Shown in pieces: positions 17,219 through 26,016 of a stretch of 64,000 bases of DNA. The stretch spans positions 60,367 through 124,366 of the forward strand of contig CAYNRE010000024.1 of the NCBI GenBank assembly GCA_964399535.1. The letters are read 5' to 3'. The notes under the pieces are model-generated. The model was not told the DNA's origin and did not search any database. It worked only from the letters and a program-made list of their open reading frames with translations. The number at the start of each line of letters is the position of its first letter. The first letter of the stretch is position 1. Made by a program: the position numbers and the translations under genes. This DNA comes from CAYNRE01 sp964399535 (GTDB lineage Bacteria; Planctomycetota; Planctomycetia; Pirellulales; CAYNRE01).

Positions 17219-18152
17219 AGGGGGTGGCTGCCGCGGCCGGTTCGGCCTGGGCAGCGTCGGCGGCCTCACTGGTGTCGGCCGGTTCGGCGCCCGGGAGGTG
17301 CTTCATCAAAAAGTCGACCCCGGCGCGAATCGCCCGGGTGTCGATTGCGGCGCCGACGTGCCGAGCCTTGGGAATGACGAACAATTCGGCCTCGACCCCC
17401 TGGCGCTTCAGGTCGGCCACCATGGCCTCGGCCTGGCTGAGCGGTACCAGTTCGTCGGCATCGCCGTGATAAAGGAACATCGGCGGATCGTCGCTGGTGA
17501 TGTAGGAAGCCGGCGAAGCCTTGTCGTAGGGCCCGGGCAGGCTCGCCCGGGTTCCGCCCAGCCAGTAGGCCAACTGGTCGTTTTCCAGGGGAAACAGGCG
17601 GAAATCGGTCGGAGTGCCGCCCGCCACCACGGCCTGCAGTCGAGAGCTGGGGGCATCGGCCCCGGCGCCGGTCCCTTCCAGCCCGTCGCGTGCTTCCGAG
17701 GTTCCCAGCAAGCTCACCAGGTGGGCTCCGGCCGAATAGCCCCAGCCGGCGATCCAGTCGGGGTTGGCCTTGTACTCGGCGGCGTGCTGACGCAGCCAGC
17801 GGACGGCCGTTTTGCAGTCTTCGATTTGGGCTGGGAACTTATGGGTGGGCGCCAGCCGATAGCTAATGGCCACCGCGGTAAACCCCTGATGGGCCAACCG
17901 ATTGGCAATGAAGAACAGTTGCGACTTATCGCCGTTGCCTTCCTTCCAGGCCCCGCCGTGCACGACCAACACCGCCGGGAAGGGGCCCTCGCCTTCGGGC
18001 AAATACACGTCGCAGGTCAGCGGACCACTTTCGCGTTCGGCGTAGACCACGTCGCGAAGCACTTCGATTTCAGCGGCGGGGGCGCTCGCCAGGCTGCCAG
18101 CGCCCAGCGCCAGCAGCACCAACCACGACACGGCGACTATGCGATTGAACAT
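17217..18152 (-). CDS. secreted alpha/beta hydrolase (esterase/lipase-like)
   Basis: 311 residues from the ATG at 18152, chosen because GGAG lies nine bases upstream; an ATG at 18170 would add six residues. A signal peptide is clear (IVAVSWLVLLALGAGSLASA, then PAAEIE). The oxyanion HGGAW, nucleophile elbow GYSAGAH, the acid in HGDADELVP, and a final His in KARHVGAA make the full catalytic triad of the BD-FAE/hormone-sensitive-lipase-like esterases. It is likely periplasmic or secreted and may deacylate plant or algal polysaccharide or small esters. The C-terminus is an Ala/Glu-rich tail. The gene is alone, divergent from ribBA. Confidence 0.87.
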   Translation of the reverse strand: MFNRIVAVSWLVLLALGAGSLASAPAAEIEVLRDVVYAERESGPLTCDVYLPEGEGPFPAVLVVHGGAWKEGNGDKSQLFFIANRLAHQGFTAVAISYRLAPTHKFPAQIEDCKTAVRWLRQHAAEYKANPDWIAGWGYSAGAHLVSLLGTSEARDGLEGTGAGADAPSSRLQAVVAGGTPTDFRLFPLENDQLAYWLGGTRASLPGPYDKASPASYITSDDPPMFLYHGDADELVPLSQAEAMVADLKRQGVEAELFVIPKARHVGAAIDTRAIRAGVDFLMKHLPGAEPADTSEAADAAQAEPAAAATP

Positions 18153-18483
18153 GCTCGTCTTCTCCGACATTGGCGAGGCGGGACCGACCCGGTTCGGGGG
18201 TCGGCACTCGGGGTGGGAAAGCACCAACAATGCGCGCCGGGCGGCGGCAGCCGCGCCCTGGCTGTCTGCCAAGCGGCACCCCCGGCAAAGTGTTCCGGCC
18301 CGCCCGGAGGGCAGGGCCAGCTCATAGCGGGGTCACGGCACGGCCGTATAATCATAGACGATCGAGGCCAGACCTCGCGACCACCCCCCACGGCCGGTGG
18401 TCATGATTGCCTAACCCCTAACCCAAATTCAAGTTGCGTCGGTCGATCGGTTTCACGGGTCGGCCCCGCCGGAAAGCACTCGG
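18153..18483. other. divergent intergenic region, esterase (-) and ribBA (+)
   Basis: 331 bases without a gene. No FMN riboswitch is recognisable upstream of ribBA. It contains a TATAAT (18347-18352) that could serve the plus strand; a reasonable -35 hexamer is not obvious. On the minus strand the same spot reads TATGAT. Confidence 0.4.
18347..18352 (+). promoter_or_regulatory. possible -10 hexamer for ribBA
   Basis: An exact TATAAT, 131 bases before the ribBA ATG, in otherwise GC-rich DNA. No TTGACA-like hexamer at the usual 16-18 base spacing was seen, so this is only a candidate. Confidence 0.25.
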
Positions 18484-19701
18484 ATGTCTGCTCGCTTTTC
18501 CTCGATCGAGGCCGCCCTGGCCGCGCTGGCTCGCGGCGAAACGATCATCGTGCTCGACTCGGAAGACCGGGAGAACGAAGGCGACTTTATCTGCGCGGCC
18601 GAAAAGGTTACGCCCGAGGTGATCAACTTTCTGATTACCCATGGGCGAGGTTTGGTTTGCATGCCGATTTTGCGCGAGGACTGCGACCGGCTCAAACTGC
18701 ACCCGATGATCGACCACAATACGGCCTCGCTGGGAACGAACTACACGATCTCGGTCGATCATCGCTTGAGCCGCACCGGCATCACCGCGGCCGAGCGTGC
18801 CCAAACCGTCCAGGCCATCATCGACCCGGCCACCCGGCCGAGCGACCTGGTGCGCCCCGGCCACCTGTTTCCGCTGTTGGCCAAAGAGGGGGGCGTGTTG
18901 CGCCGCGCCGGGCACACCGAGGCGACGATCGACCTGATGCGCATGGCCGGGCTTTACCCCGCCGGCGTGCTCTGCGAAATCCTCAACGCCGAGGGAGATC
19001 GGGCCAATCGCGACGAACTGCTCGCCATTGCCGCGCAGCACCAACTGGAAATCATCACCATCGAGGAGCTCATTCGCCACCGCCGGCGGAGCGAAAAACT
19101 CGTTCACCGCGTGGCCGAGGCCGATCTGCCCACGCGGTTCGGGCACTTCCGCGTGCTGCTCTACGACGTGAAATACGAATCGGCCCAACCGCTGGTCTTT
19201 GTCCACGGCGACCTGTCGTCGGTCGACGCGCCGCTGGTGCGGGTGCATTCTTCCTGCTTCACCGGCGACTTGCTCGAATCGCTCCGCTGCGATTGCGGCG
19301 ACCAGCTGCACATGGCCATGGAAATGATCGTCCGCGAGGGGGCCGGCGCCGTGGTGTACCTGATGCAGGAAGGGCGGGGTATCGGGCTCGTGGAAAAGAT
19401 CAAAGCCTATGCCCTGCAAGACAAGGGGCTCGATACCGTCGAGGCCAATCTGGCCCTGGGCCACAAGGCCGATACCCGCGACTACGGTATCGGCATGCAG
19501 CTCCTGAAAGACCTGGGCCTGAGCCGGGTAAGGCTGTTGACCAACAATCCGAAGAAGGCCGAGGCCTTTGTCTTTCCGGGGTTCGATCTGGAACTGGTCG
19601 ATCAGGTGCCGATCCTGCCGCCGGTGCACGCGCACAATGCCCGCTACCTGGCAACCAAGCGAGAAAAAATGGGGCACAACCTGCCCGAAGTGCCCCAGTA
19701 A
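18484..19701 (+). CDS. ribBA: RibBA: DHBP synthase / GTP cyclohydrolase II
   Basis: 405 residues, the bifunctional length. The N-terminal DHBP synthase domain (1-205) has DSEDRENEGDF and the signature RPGHLFPLLAKEGGVLRRAG followed by HTEATIDLMRMAGL. The C-terminal GTP cyclohydrolase II domain has the zinc cysteines in SSCFTGD and SLRCDCGDQL, then EGRGIGLVEKIKAY and DTRDYGIGMQ. Both active sites look complete, so the protein should make 3,4-dihydroxy-2-butanone 4-phosphate and the pyrimidine precursor of riboflavin. No other riboflavin gene is adjacent in the window. Confidence 0.96.
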   Translation: MSARFSSIEAALAALARGETIIVLDSEDRENEGDFICAAEKVTPEVINFLITHGRGLVCMPILREDCDRLKLHPMIDHNTASLGTNYTISVDHRLSRTGITAAERAQTVQAIIDPATRPSDLVRPGHLFPLLAKEGGVLRRAGHTEATIDLMRMAGLYPAGVLCEILNAEGDRANRDELLAIAAQHQLEIITIEELIRHRRRSEKLVHRVAEADLPTRFGHFRVLLYDVKYESAQPLVFVHGDLSSVDAPLVRVHSSCFTGDLLESLRCDCGDQLHMAMEMIVREGAGAVVYLMQEGRGIGLVEKIKAYALQDKGLDTVEANLALGHKADTRDYGIGMQLLKDLGLSRVRLLTNNPKKAEAFVFPGFDLELVDQVPILPPVHAHNARYLATKREKMGHNLPEVPQ

Positions 19702-19813
19702 CCCGTCTCCCGTTCCCCTTGCCCGGCGCTCGACAGGGCGAGGCGAGCGCAGCGCGAAACGGGGTGGTTTGGCGCTTGGGAAACGGACCCGGTCGGGCAG
19801 ACGAGTCCCGCGA

Positions 19814-20857
19814 CTAGCCGGCGGCCGAGGGGCTGGCCTGGGCCGAAGGGCTGGCCCCCACCGAGTCGATCCGGCCGAAGATCATTCGGCCGGCGCTGGT
19901 TTGCAGCACGCTGGTCACGGTCAGGCGCACGTTGCGCTGCAGATGATCGCGGCCCCCTTCGACCACGACCATGGTGCCGTCATCCAGGTAGCCCACGCCC
20001 TGGCCCGATTCCTCGCCCGGTTTGACGATCCGCACTTCCAGGGCCTCGCCCGGCAGAAAGATCGGCTTCAGGGCGTTTGCCAGGTCGTTGAGGTTGATCA
20101 CCCCCACGCCGTGCAGTCGGGCCACCTTGTTCAGGTTGTAGTCGTTGGTGACAACCTTACCTTCGAGGTGCTTGGCCAGCATGACCAGCTTCAGATCGAC
20201 CGGCTGGCCGGCGAACTCAGGCAGCTCGTGCTCGTAAATCTGCAGGTCGACTTCGGGGTTGGCCCTGAGCCGGTTGAGGATATCGAGCCCGCGCCGCCCT
20301 CGGCTGCGCCGCAAGCGATCGGAGCTGTCGGCGATTCCCTGCAGCTCCTGCAGCACGAAACGGGGCATCAGCAGTTGATTGTCGAGCACATGGGCCTCGA
20401 CCACGTCGGCGACCCGGCCGTCGATAATCACGCTGGTGTCGAGCACGTAGGGTTTCAGGCCTTTGACTTCCTTGGAAAACTCGACGTAAGGAATGACGAA
20501 GCGAAAGTCGTCTTTGGTTTGCAGCAAAATGCTGATGCAGAGATAGCAGAGGGTCATCGCCAGCACGAGTTGCACGGCGTCGCGAACCGGCCGCTCGATT
20601 GGCAGCGGCGTCAGGGCCAGCCCCATGACGTAGGCCAGAAACAGACCCACGATCAGCCCGAAGTAAACGGCCGAGATCGTGTCGATCCGCTTGCGGGGAA
20701 CGGTGATGTCGATGCCGATTACGGCGAAGGCAACGCCGAGCACGCCCAGAAACACCAGGAGCGGCTGGTCCAAATCCAGCCGCTCGCCGGTAATCATCCA
20801 GACCCCCACGCCCAGGGCGACCACGACGAACAAGATCCGTAGGATCAAGAGGGCCAT
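19814..20857 (-). CDS. YacL-like PIN-TRAM membrane protein
   Basis: 347 residues. Four hydrophobic segments in the first 110 residues (LLILRILFVVVALGVGVWMI first) anchor it in the membrane. A PIN nuclease domain follows: LDTSVIIDGRVADVVEAH with the metal-binding Asp residues, then MLAKHLEGKVVTNDYNL. The C-terminus is a TRAM RNA-binding domain (KPGEESGQGVGYLDDG). This is the architecture of YacL from Gram-positive bacteria and planctomycetes, of unknown substrate. It should be a cytoplasm-facing ribonuclease or RNA-binding protein. It ends 112 bases after RibBA's convergent stop. Confidence 0.9.
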   Translation of the reverse strand: MALLILRILFVVVALGVGVWMITGERLDLDQPLLVFLGVLGVAFAVIGIDITVPRKRIDTISAVYFGLIVGLFLAYVMGLALTPLPIERPVRDAVQLVLAMTLCYLCISILLQTKDDFRFVIPYVEFSKEVKGLKPYVLDTSVIIDGRVADVVEAHVLDNQLLMPRFVLQELQGIADSSDRLRRSRGRRGLDILNRLRANPEVDLQIYEHELPEFAGQPVDLKLVMLAKHLEGKVVTNDYNLNKVARLHGVGVINLNDLANALKPIFLPGEALEVRIVKPGEESGQGVGYLDDGTMVVVEGGRDHLQRNVRLTVTSVLQTSAGRMIFGRIDSVGASPSAQASPSAAG

Positions 20858-21000
20858 CGGCGTTTAGGTCATTTCCGCGCAGAGAGACCGGGGGTGAACA
20901 AACCGACAGCCCCCCAGTTTAACCGGTGGCCCGCACGGAGGGAATCGCCAGGCAGGGGGGCGCATCCCGAGAGAAGCGGGCGAGCCGCCCCATAAACCCC

Positions 21001-22212
21001 CTACCGGTCGACCGGCCGGAGGTCGCGGAAAGCCTCGGCCTCGGCCACGCCCCCGGGATCCTTTCGGCGAAGTTGTTCGAGGGTCTGCCGCGCCTCGGGC
21101 GTTTCAAGCCGTACCAGGTAGTCGACCACCGCGCGGCGGGTGGCCGGCTGTGGATAGCCCGCCCGGTCGTACAGCCCGACCACCCCGGTCAAAGCCGGCG
21201 CCCATTGCCGCTGTGCCAAATAGGCGATCACCTCGGGCGCGACGGAGGGACGGCGGAGCAGCCCTTCGAGCGACTGGCGCACGGCGAGCCGGGCCGGGTC
21301 GCTCCACTGGCCGTCGATGAATTCAAGCGCGGCCAACACGTGGCGCACATCGCCCTCGGCGGCCTCGGCGCGGTCGACAAACCGCGCTCGCACGTCGGCT
21401 AGCGCCTCGAGCTCGCCGCACCACAGGTAGCCGGCCACCAGCCCGGCGAATCCGGCCCGGAAATCATTCGCCTCGGCATGCACCGCCCGCTTCAGCAGAG
21501 CCGCGTTTCGCTGCGGGGCTTGTTGGCGGCCGACCAGCCCCAATAACAAGCCGTACAGGCCCTTGCGCTCGGGGAGTACGGCGGCGCTGTCGAGCCAGCC
21601 GGCCAGCCGCAACACGTCGAGTTGCCCGCTGGCCTGGCGGACCACCTCGAAGGGGGCCGCGGCAAATTCGCCATAGGCGTCGGCCGCGATCCAAGCATCG
21701 GGGTGTTCGAGGAACCGGGCGAAGTAAGCCAGCCGCTCCGTGGCGGGCGCTGCCGCGGCCGGCGCGCGAACCAGGTAGCCTAGCCGAGTTTCGTCGAGCG
21801 GCTCGGTTTGCCAGTTCCAAACCGCAGGCCCAACGCCGGACGGATCAAACTCACGCCGGCCCAGCGCCAGCAGCAAGCTGCCCGCGGCGGGTGATGCGAG
21901 GGTTTCGCCAAGTTGTAGCTCGGCTGATGGCCAATCGCCCTTGCAAATCTGTTCGACCGCCAGTGTCACCTGGCCATCGCGGCGGCCAACCACCTCGCCC
22001 CATAGGACCACGTCGGCGGCGCCGCTTCGCTCGGACAACGTAGGACTGCGCGAAACGCAAAACGGGCAGGCAAGTGCATCGGTTTTCCCCAGCCCGATGG
22101 CCAGGGTCAGCAACGGGCCAATGCGGAGGAGGGTTCCGACCGCTGGCCAGAAGCAAGATCGCTGGGCGCGGCGCATGGCGGGTTTCAACTTTGGGAGAAC
22201 GGCGCGGGTCAT
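21001..22212 (-). CDS. secreted protein with CPFC motif, unknown function
   Basis: 403 residues. A signal-type hydrophobic segment (LLRIGPLLTLAIGLG) is followed by the motif ALACPFCVSRSPTLSER, a cysteine pair also seen in unannotated planctomycete secreted proteins in my experience of such genomes; this is not checked here. The rest is mainly helical and Ala/Leu/Arg-rich with no catalytic motif. A start at the downstream ATG (22176) is possible and would leave a more typical signal peptide. Only 19 bases separate it from the preceding ABC ATPase gene, so they are probably co-transcribed. Confidence 0.7.
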   Translation of the reverse strand: MTRAVLPKLKPAMRRAQRSCFWPAVGTLLRIGPLLTLAIGLGKTDALACPFCVSRSPTLSERSGAADVVLWGEVVGRRDGQVTLAVEQICKGDWPSAELQLGETLASPAAGSLLLALGRREFDPSGVGPAVWNWQTEPLDETRLGYLVRAPAAAAPATERLAYFARFLEHPDAWIAADAYGEFAAAPFEVVRQASGQLDVLRLAGWLDSAAVLPERKGLYGLLLGLVGRQQAPQRNAALLKRAVHAEANDFRAGFAGLVAGYLWCGELEALADVRARFVDRAEAAEGDVRHVLAALEFIDGQWSDPARLAVRQSLEGLLRRPSVAPEVIAYLAQRQWAPALTGVVGLYDRAGYPQPATRRAVVDYLVRLETPEARQTLEQLRRKDPGGVAEAEAFRDLRPVDR

Positions 22213-22231
22213 CGTGGCCGGACGGACCGTT

Positions 22232-22990
22232 TCAGGCGGCGTTTTCCGACTTGGCGGGCGACTTGATCGGCTCGCCGGTAATTTGCAGAAACAACTGCTC
22301 GAGCGAGGATTGTTCGGCCGCCGACTGGCGGCGCAGCTCGTCCAGCGTGCCCAGCGCTTGTAATTGGCCCTGGTGGATAATCCCCAGCCGGTGGGCGATC
22401 TCCTCGGCCAGGCCCAGGGTGTGGGTCGACATGAAGATGGTGGTGCCCTGCCGCGTCATTTCACTCAACAGGTCTTTCACTAGCTTGGCGCTGCGGGGGT
22501 CCAGCCCCACCATCGGCTCGTCGAGGACCAGCACCTGTGGGTTATGAAGCAGCGCGGACGAAAACACGAGCCGCTGGCGCATGCCGTGCGAGTAGCTCTC
22601 GGCCAGATTGTCGACAAAATCGCCCAACTCGAAATCGGCGATGGCCCGTTCGATGCGGGCTTGGGCCGTGTGGCGATCGAGGCCGTGTATTTGCACGATG
22701 AAGTCGAGAAACTCGCGGCCGGTCAACTTCTCGTAGAGGTAGGGTTCGTCCGGCACGTAGCCCACTACCCGATTGGCTGTCCGATGGTCGTGGTCCAGCG
22801 CGTGTCCGGCCACGCGGATGGTGCCCGAGGTGGGGCGGAGCAGCCCCACCAGCATTTTAATCGTGGTGGTTTTGCCTGCTCCGTTCGGGCCCAGGAAGGC
22901 GAAAAGCTCGCCGCGGGGAATGGTTAAATCGAGCCCCGCCACGGCGGTCTTGTTGCCGTAGCGGCGCACGACTTGGTGGAATTCAATCAT
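22232..22990 (-). CDS. ABC transporter ATP-binding protein, no adjacent permease
   Basis: 252 residues. Walker A GPNGAGKTT, signature YSHGMRQR, Walker B VLVLDEPMVGLD and switch His (MSTHTLGLAEEIAHR) are all present, typical of ABC-2/CcmA-like exporters. No permease gene lies next to it; the gene downstream encodes a secreted CPFC-motif protein. The permease may be elsewhere or the protein may have another role. An imperfect inverted repeat (CCGCGGGATAC / GTATCCGCGG, 22998-23039) lies in the leader directly upstream of the ATG. Confidence 0.92.
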   Translation of the reverse strand: MIEFHQVVRRYGNKTAVAGLDLTIPRGELFAFLGPNGAGKTTTIKMLVGLLRPTSGTIRVAGHALDHDHRTANRVVGYVPDEPYLYEKLTGREFLDFIVQIHGLDRHTAQARIERAIADFELGDFVDNLAESYSHGMRQRLVFSSALLHNPQVLVLDEPMVGLDPRSAKLVKDLLSEMTRQGTTIFMSTHTLGLAEEIAHRLGIIHQGQLQALGTLDELRRQSAAEQSSLEQLFLQITGEPIKSPAKSENAA

Positions 22991-22997
22991 GGGTCAA

Positions 22998-23039
22998 CCG
23001 CGGGATACCGGAGGATGGTCCTGGCAATTGTATCCGCGG
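22998..23039. promoter_or_regulatory. near-perfect inverted repeat in 5' leader of the ABC ATPase
   Basis: CCGCGGGATAC (22998-23008) faces GTATCCGCGG (23030-23039), one extra G apart from perfect symmetry, within 50 bases of the ATG at 22990 (minus strand). It could be an operator or leader hairpin. Confidence 0.25.
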
Positions 23040-23090
23040 GAGTGGCCTGCCAGCCACCGGGGCTCTGACAAAGAGGGGGCCACGGCGCAG

Positions 23091-23137
23091 AAAAAACCCC
23101 GGGCAGCCGGCCGCTGGGCGGCCGACTCGCCGGGGTG
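23091..23137 (-). terminator. Rho-independent terminator of the lipoprotein gene
   Basis: On the minus strand, CCCCGG and a central CGGCCG/CGGCCG arm make a GC-rich hairpin that ends in CCGGGG followed immediately by TTTTTT. It lies about 100 bases downstream of the lipoprotein stop. This is the most classical intrinsic terminator in the window. Confidence 0.75.
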
Positions 23138-23238
23138 CGTGAGACCGTTTGGTCTTCATCCGAGGAAAACTTCGCCAGGCACCGCGGCCGCTCTAGGACG
23201 GCCGCACCTGGGCTTTGGTTCCGAGCTTGCCAACGCGG

Positions 23239-23580
23239 TTACGGATTCGATTCCGTGGCCGACTCGACCGCCTCGGCGGCCGAATCAGCGGCGCTATCGA
23301 CCGCTTCGGCGGCCGAATCGACGGCGCCTTCGGCCGCTTCGGTGGCCGATTCGATAGCGCTTTCGGCTCGCTCCTTGGCCGCTTCGCCGGCTTCCGCGGC
23401 AGCCTCGCCCGCCTCTTCAACAGCGTCCATGGCCTTCTCCGTCTCTTCGGCCATGGTTTGTTCGGCATCTTCGACCGACTCTTCCATCGAATCCATGGCG
23501 CCTTCCGTCTCGGTCTTCGGCTGGCATCCGGCCACCACCAGACCCAGAACCACTGCCAAGCTGACTGCGAAACTCTTCAT
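23239..23580 (-). CDS. small lipoprotein with Ala/Glu/Ser repeat region
   Basis: 113 residues from the ATG at 23580, supported by GGGAG about ten bases upstream. A lipoprotein signal runs MKSFAVSLAVVLGLVVAGC, with the lipidated Cys in VAGC. The mature part is almost entirely Ala, Glu, Ser, Asp and Thr in short repeats (AEAGEAAKERAES, AVDSAAEAVDSAADS), strongly acidic and likely an extended amphipathic helix, similar in style to LEA/apolipoprotein-like proteins. It has no homology I can name. The frame is open for about 340 bases upstream, but the signal peptide and ribosome site fix the start. A terminator follows at 23091-23137. Confidence 0.82.
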   Translation of the reverse strand: MKSFAVSLAVVLGLVVAGCQPKTETEGAMDSMEESVEDAEQTMAEETEKAMDAVEEAGEAAAEAGEAAKERAESAIESATEAAEGAVDSAAEAVDSAADSAAEAVESATESNP

Positions 23581-23958
23581 TTTCAAACATCTCCCAAGGT
23601 CAGAATGAACATCCGTTCGCGGTGTTTTCCGGGGCAATTGGCACCTCGCCAATCCGCCTGGCCCCCTTTGGGCCGGTAACGAACCAATCGACCGGGGTCC
23701 TGCGGCCACGAGGCAAACAGGGCGCCGGCAACTTTGCGGGTACTCCATCCAGTGAGTTCCCTGGCGAAGGCTTTTTATTCCCTCCCGCCGCAGGGTCTTG
23801 GCAATGTTCGACTTACGAGCCATCGCCCCGGCGGTTTGAGGGGGCCCGTTGGTGAACCGCCCCCCCAGGGTTAAGGGGGGGCGCGGCGCCGGCGGCACGC
23901 GCCGGCTGGAGAACAACAACCAACGAGTCGGCGGGGAAATGCTTCGCCGGAGAGGCCG
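23581..23958. other. 378-base intergenic region
   Basis: No gene I can support. The minus frame is open in phase with the lipoprotein but lacks protein character. It holds the promoter region of the lipoprotein gene and, at its right end, a GC hairpin (23858-23883) downstream of the GlcD-like gene. Confidence 0.45.
23858..23883. terminator. 9-bp GC hairpin after the GlcD-like gene
   Basis: CGCCCCCCC (23858-23866) and GGGGGGGCG (23875-23883) pair perfectly around AGGGTTAA. It lies 76 bases downstream of the minus-strand stop at 23959. No T-run follows on that strand, so it may be a weak or Rho-assisted terminator. Confidence 0.4.
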
Positions 23959-25419
23959 TCAGAGCGCGGCGCGGCGGGCCGGAGCAATTTGTTCCACGCC
24001 GCACGCTCCCGCGGTGGGAAGCATTTTGCCGGGGCTCAAGCGACCGGTTGGGTTCAGCGCGATGCGCAGCCGGCCCATTACCTCCAGGTCGTCGGCCGTA
24101 AACAGCCGGGGCATGAGGTCCAGCTTTTCCACGCCGATGCCGTGCTCGCCGGTCACGCTGCCTCCCAGGGCGATGCAGGCCTCGAGAATCTCTTGGCTGG
24201 CCAAGAGCACTCGCCGCACCTGCGCCGCATCGCGCTCGTCGAACAGGATAATGGGATGCAGGTTGCCGTCGCCGGCGTGAAAGACATTCACGATCCGCAG
24301 TTCGTGGTTCTTGCCGATCTCGGCAATGGTGCGGAGCATCTGGGGCAGCTTGGTCCTCGGCACCACGCCATCCTGGGTGCAGTAGCTGGGGCTGAGCCGC
24401 CCCACGGCGCCAAACGCCTGTTTGCGGCATTTCCAGAGCAGTTGCCGCTCCTGGGCCGAACGTGCCTGGCGCACTTCGCGCGCGCCCGCGGCCAGGCATA
24501 GTTCAACAATCTGATCGCGCTGCTGGTCGAGCCCGGCTTCCAACCCGTCGACCTCGATGAGCAGTACCGCCCCGGCATCCAGTGGGAAACCGAAGCGGAA
24601 CGCCTGCTCCACGGCGACCAGTATTCCCTGGTCCATCAGTTCCAGCGCGGCCGGGACAATGCCGGCCCCGATCACGTCGCTGATCGCCGTCGTGGCGTCG
24701 TCGACCGATTCGAAAACGGCCAGCATCGTGCGATAGCCCTGCGGATCGCGGGTGATCCGGGCCCAAATCTGCGTCACGATCCCCAGGGTTCCCTCGCTGC
24801 CGACCAGCACGCCGGTCAGGTCGAGCCCCGCATATTCCTCGGCGGGGCCGCCGGTTCGGACGATCGAGCCGTCGGCCAGCACCAGTTCGAGCCCGATCAC
24901 GTGGTTGACCGTCACCCCGTATTTCAGCGTGTGCGGGCCGCCCGAATTCGTGGCCACGTTTCCCCCGATGGTGCAGGCCCCCTGGCTCGACGGATCGGGC
25001 GCGTAGTGGTAGCCGGTCCCCTTCAGGGCCTGGGTGAGCCAGACGTTGACCACGCCCGGCTGCACCACCGCGTAGCGGTCGCGCAGGTTGATTTCGAGGA
25101 TCTGCTTCATGCGGGTGAGCACGATCATCACCCCGCCCCCCACGCTCAGGCAGCCACCCGCCAGGCTGGTGCCGGCGCCGCGCGGCAAAAAGGGAACTTC
25201 AAACCGGTTGCATAACCGGACCACCGCGGCCACCTCGGCCGTGGTTCGGGGGAAGACTGCCACGTCGGGGCAGTTCTTCTCGATCGTGAAGCCATCGCAC
25301 TCGTAAACCAGCAGGTCGCTCCGCGAGGCGAGCACGCTGTCGGCGCCCAAGAGGGCGATCAGCTCGTCGATCAACTCGGTGTGGGGATGCCGCGGTGCGG
25401 CTGGGGCGGAGGCAGTCAT
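23959..25419 (-). CDS. glcD: FAD-binding oxidase, glycolate oxidase GlcD-type
   Basis: 486 residues, the GlcD length. The PCMH-type FAD domain has FLPRGAGTSLAGG and the DPSSQGACTIGGNVATNSGG block; the C-terminal cap has VFHAGDGNLHP and GSVTGEHGIG, the conserved His and Gly of the GlcD/D-lactate dehydrogenase family. It should oxidise a 2-hydroxyacid such as glycolate or D-lactate, passing electrons to a quinone or partner iron-sulphur subunits. GlcE/GlcF partners are not next to it; a flavin reductase follows upstream in the same direction. The exact substrate is not determinable, so the symbol is by family. Confidence 0.87.
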   Translation of the reverse strand: MTASAPAAPRHPHTELIDELIALLGADSVLASRSDLLVYECDGFTIEKNCPDVAVFPRTTAEVAAVVRLCNRFEVPFLPRGAGTSLAGGCLSVGGGVMIVLTRMKQILEINLRDRYAVVQPGVVNVWLTQALKGTGYHYAPDPSSQGACTIGGNVATNSGGPHTLKYGVTVNHVIGLELVLADGSIVRTGGPAEEYAGLDLTGVLVGSEGTLGIVTQIWARITRDPQGYRTMLAVFESVDDATTAISDVIGAGIVPAALELMDQGILVAVEQAFRFGFPLDAGAVLLIEVDGLEAGLDQQRDQIVELCLAAGAREVRQARSAQERQLLWKCRKQAFGAVGRLSPSYCTQDGVVPRTKLPQMLRTIAEIGKNHELRIVNVFHAGDGNLHPIILFDERDAAQVRRVLLASQEILEACIALGGSVTGEHGIGVEKLDLMPRLFTADDLEVMGRLRIALNPTGRLSPGKMLPTAGACGVEQIAPARRAAL

Positions 25420-25469
25420 CGGCTCAGGTCTCGGAAAACGGCAACCCCGAGGCGTCGGGGTTTTTGGAT

Positions 25470-25943
25470 TTAGTATTTCAGTCCGTTGCGGCGAAGATGG
25501 ACCAGCGGCTCCCCCTCGCGCAGTACTTCGCCGGCCACGACTTCGGCTAGCACGATTTGGTGATCGCCCGAGTTAATTCGACCGCGGACGCGGCAATCGA
25601 GATAGGCCATGGCCGCTTCCAGGATCGCCAGGTTCTGCGGCGTTCGCCGCACCGGCAAACCCTCGAACGCCGGCTCGCCCGGTTCGAATCCCTTACCGAA
25701 ATGCCGCAGCAGGCCGGTCTGACCGTGCCCCACCACGTTCAGCACCAGCGGCGCGTCGAGCGCGAGCCAGTCGACCAGCCGCCGCTGCTTGCCCACGGCC
25801 AGCGTGACCATGGGAGGCTCGAATCCGGCTTGCTGCACCCAACTGGCCAGCATCCCGGTTTCTTCGCTTCCGGAGCGAGCAGTCAGGACGAAAATTCCGC
25901 TGGGAATCTTCCCCAGGGCGGTGGCAAGAGGCGTGTCGGTCAT
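25470..25943 (-). CDS. flavin reductase-like (FMN-binding split barrel) protein
   Basis: 157 residues, the normal size. The NH2 region has ALGKIPSGIFVLTARSG and TGMLASWVQQAGFEPP, typical of the FMN-binding split barrel of flavin reductases/DIM6-NTAB proteins. A later block LEAAMAYLDCRVRG and GDHQIVLAEVV is also conserved in this family. It binds FMN and either reduces free flavin with NAD(P)H or acts with an oxygenase. It lies 50 bases upstream of the GlcD-like gene on the same strand, so they may be co-transcribed; a functional link is unproven. Confidence 0.86.
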   Translation of the reverse strand: MTDTPLATALGKIPSGIFVLTARSGSEETGMLASWVQQAGFEPPMVTLAVGKQRRLVDWLALDAPLVLNVVGHGQTGLLRHFGKGFEPGEPAFEGLPVRRTPQNLAILEAAMAYLDCRVRGRINSGDHQIVLAEVVAGEVLREGEPLVHLRRNGLKY

Positions 25944-26016
25944 AGGGCCATCGTTTTAGAAAACCGTCGGTCGAAATCGTTTGGCGGTCCCTGGTCCCGG
26001 ATACCGCCGGCCAGGT

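Noticed and set aside
17298..19817. A very long open plus-strand frame across the esterase and ribBA
   Set aside because: It is in a different frame from ribBA and opposite to the esterase, with Arg/Gly-rich, motif-free sequence; long open frames are common in GC-rich antisense DNA.
23581..23919. Frame open upstream of the lipoprotein, in phase, adding 113 residues
   Set aside because: The signal peptide and ribosome binding site fix the start at 23580; the upstream part has no protein character.
25678..25692. GGTTCGAATCC, a tRNA T-loop-like string
   Set aside because: It lies within the flavin reductase coding region and no cloverleaf can be formed around it.
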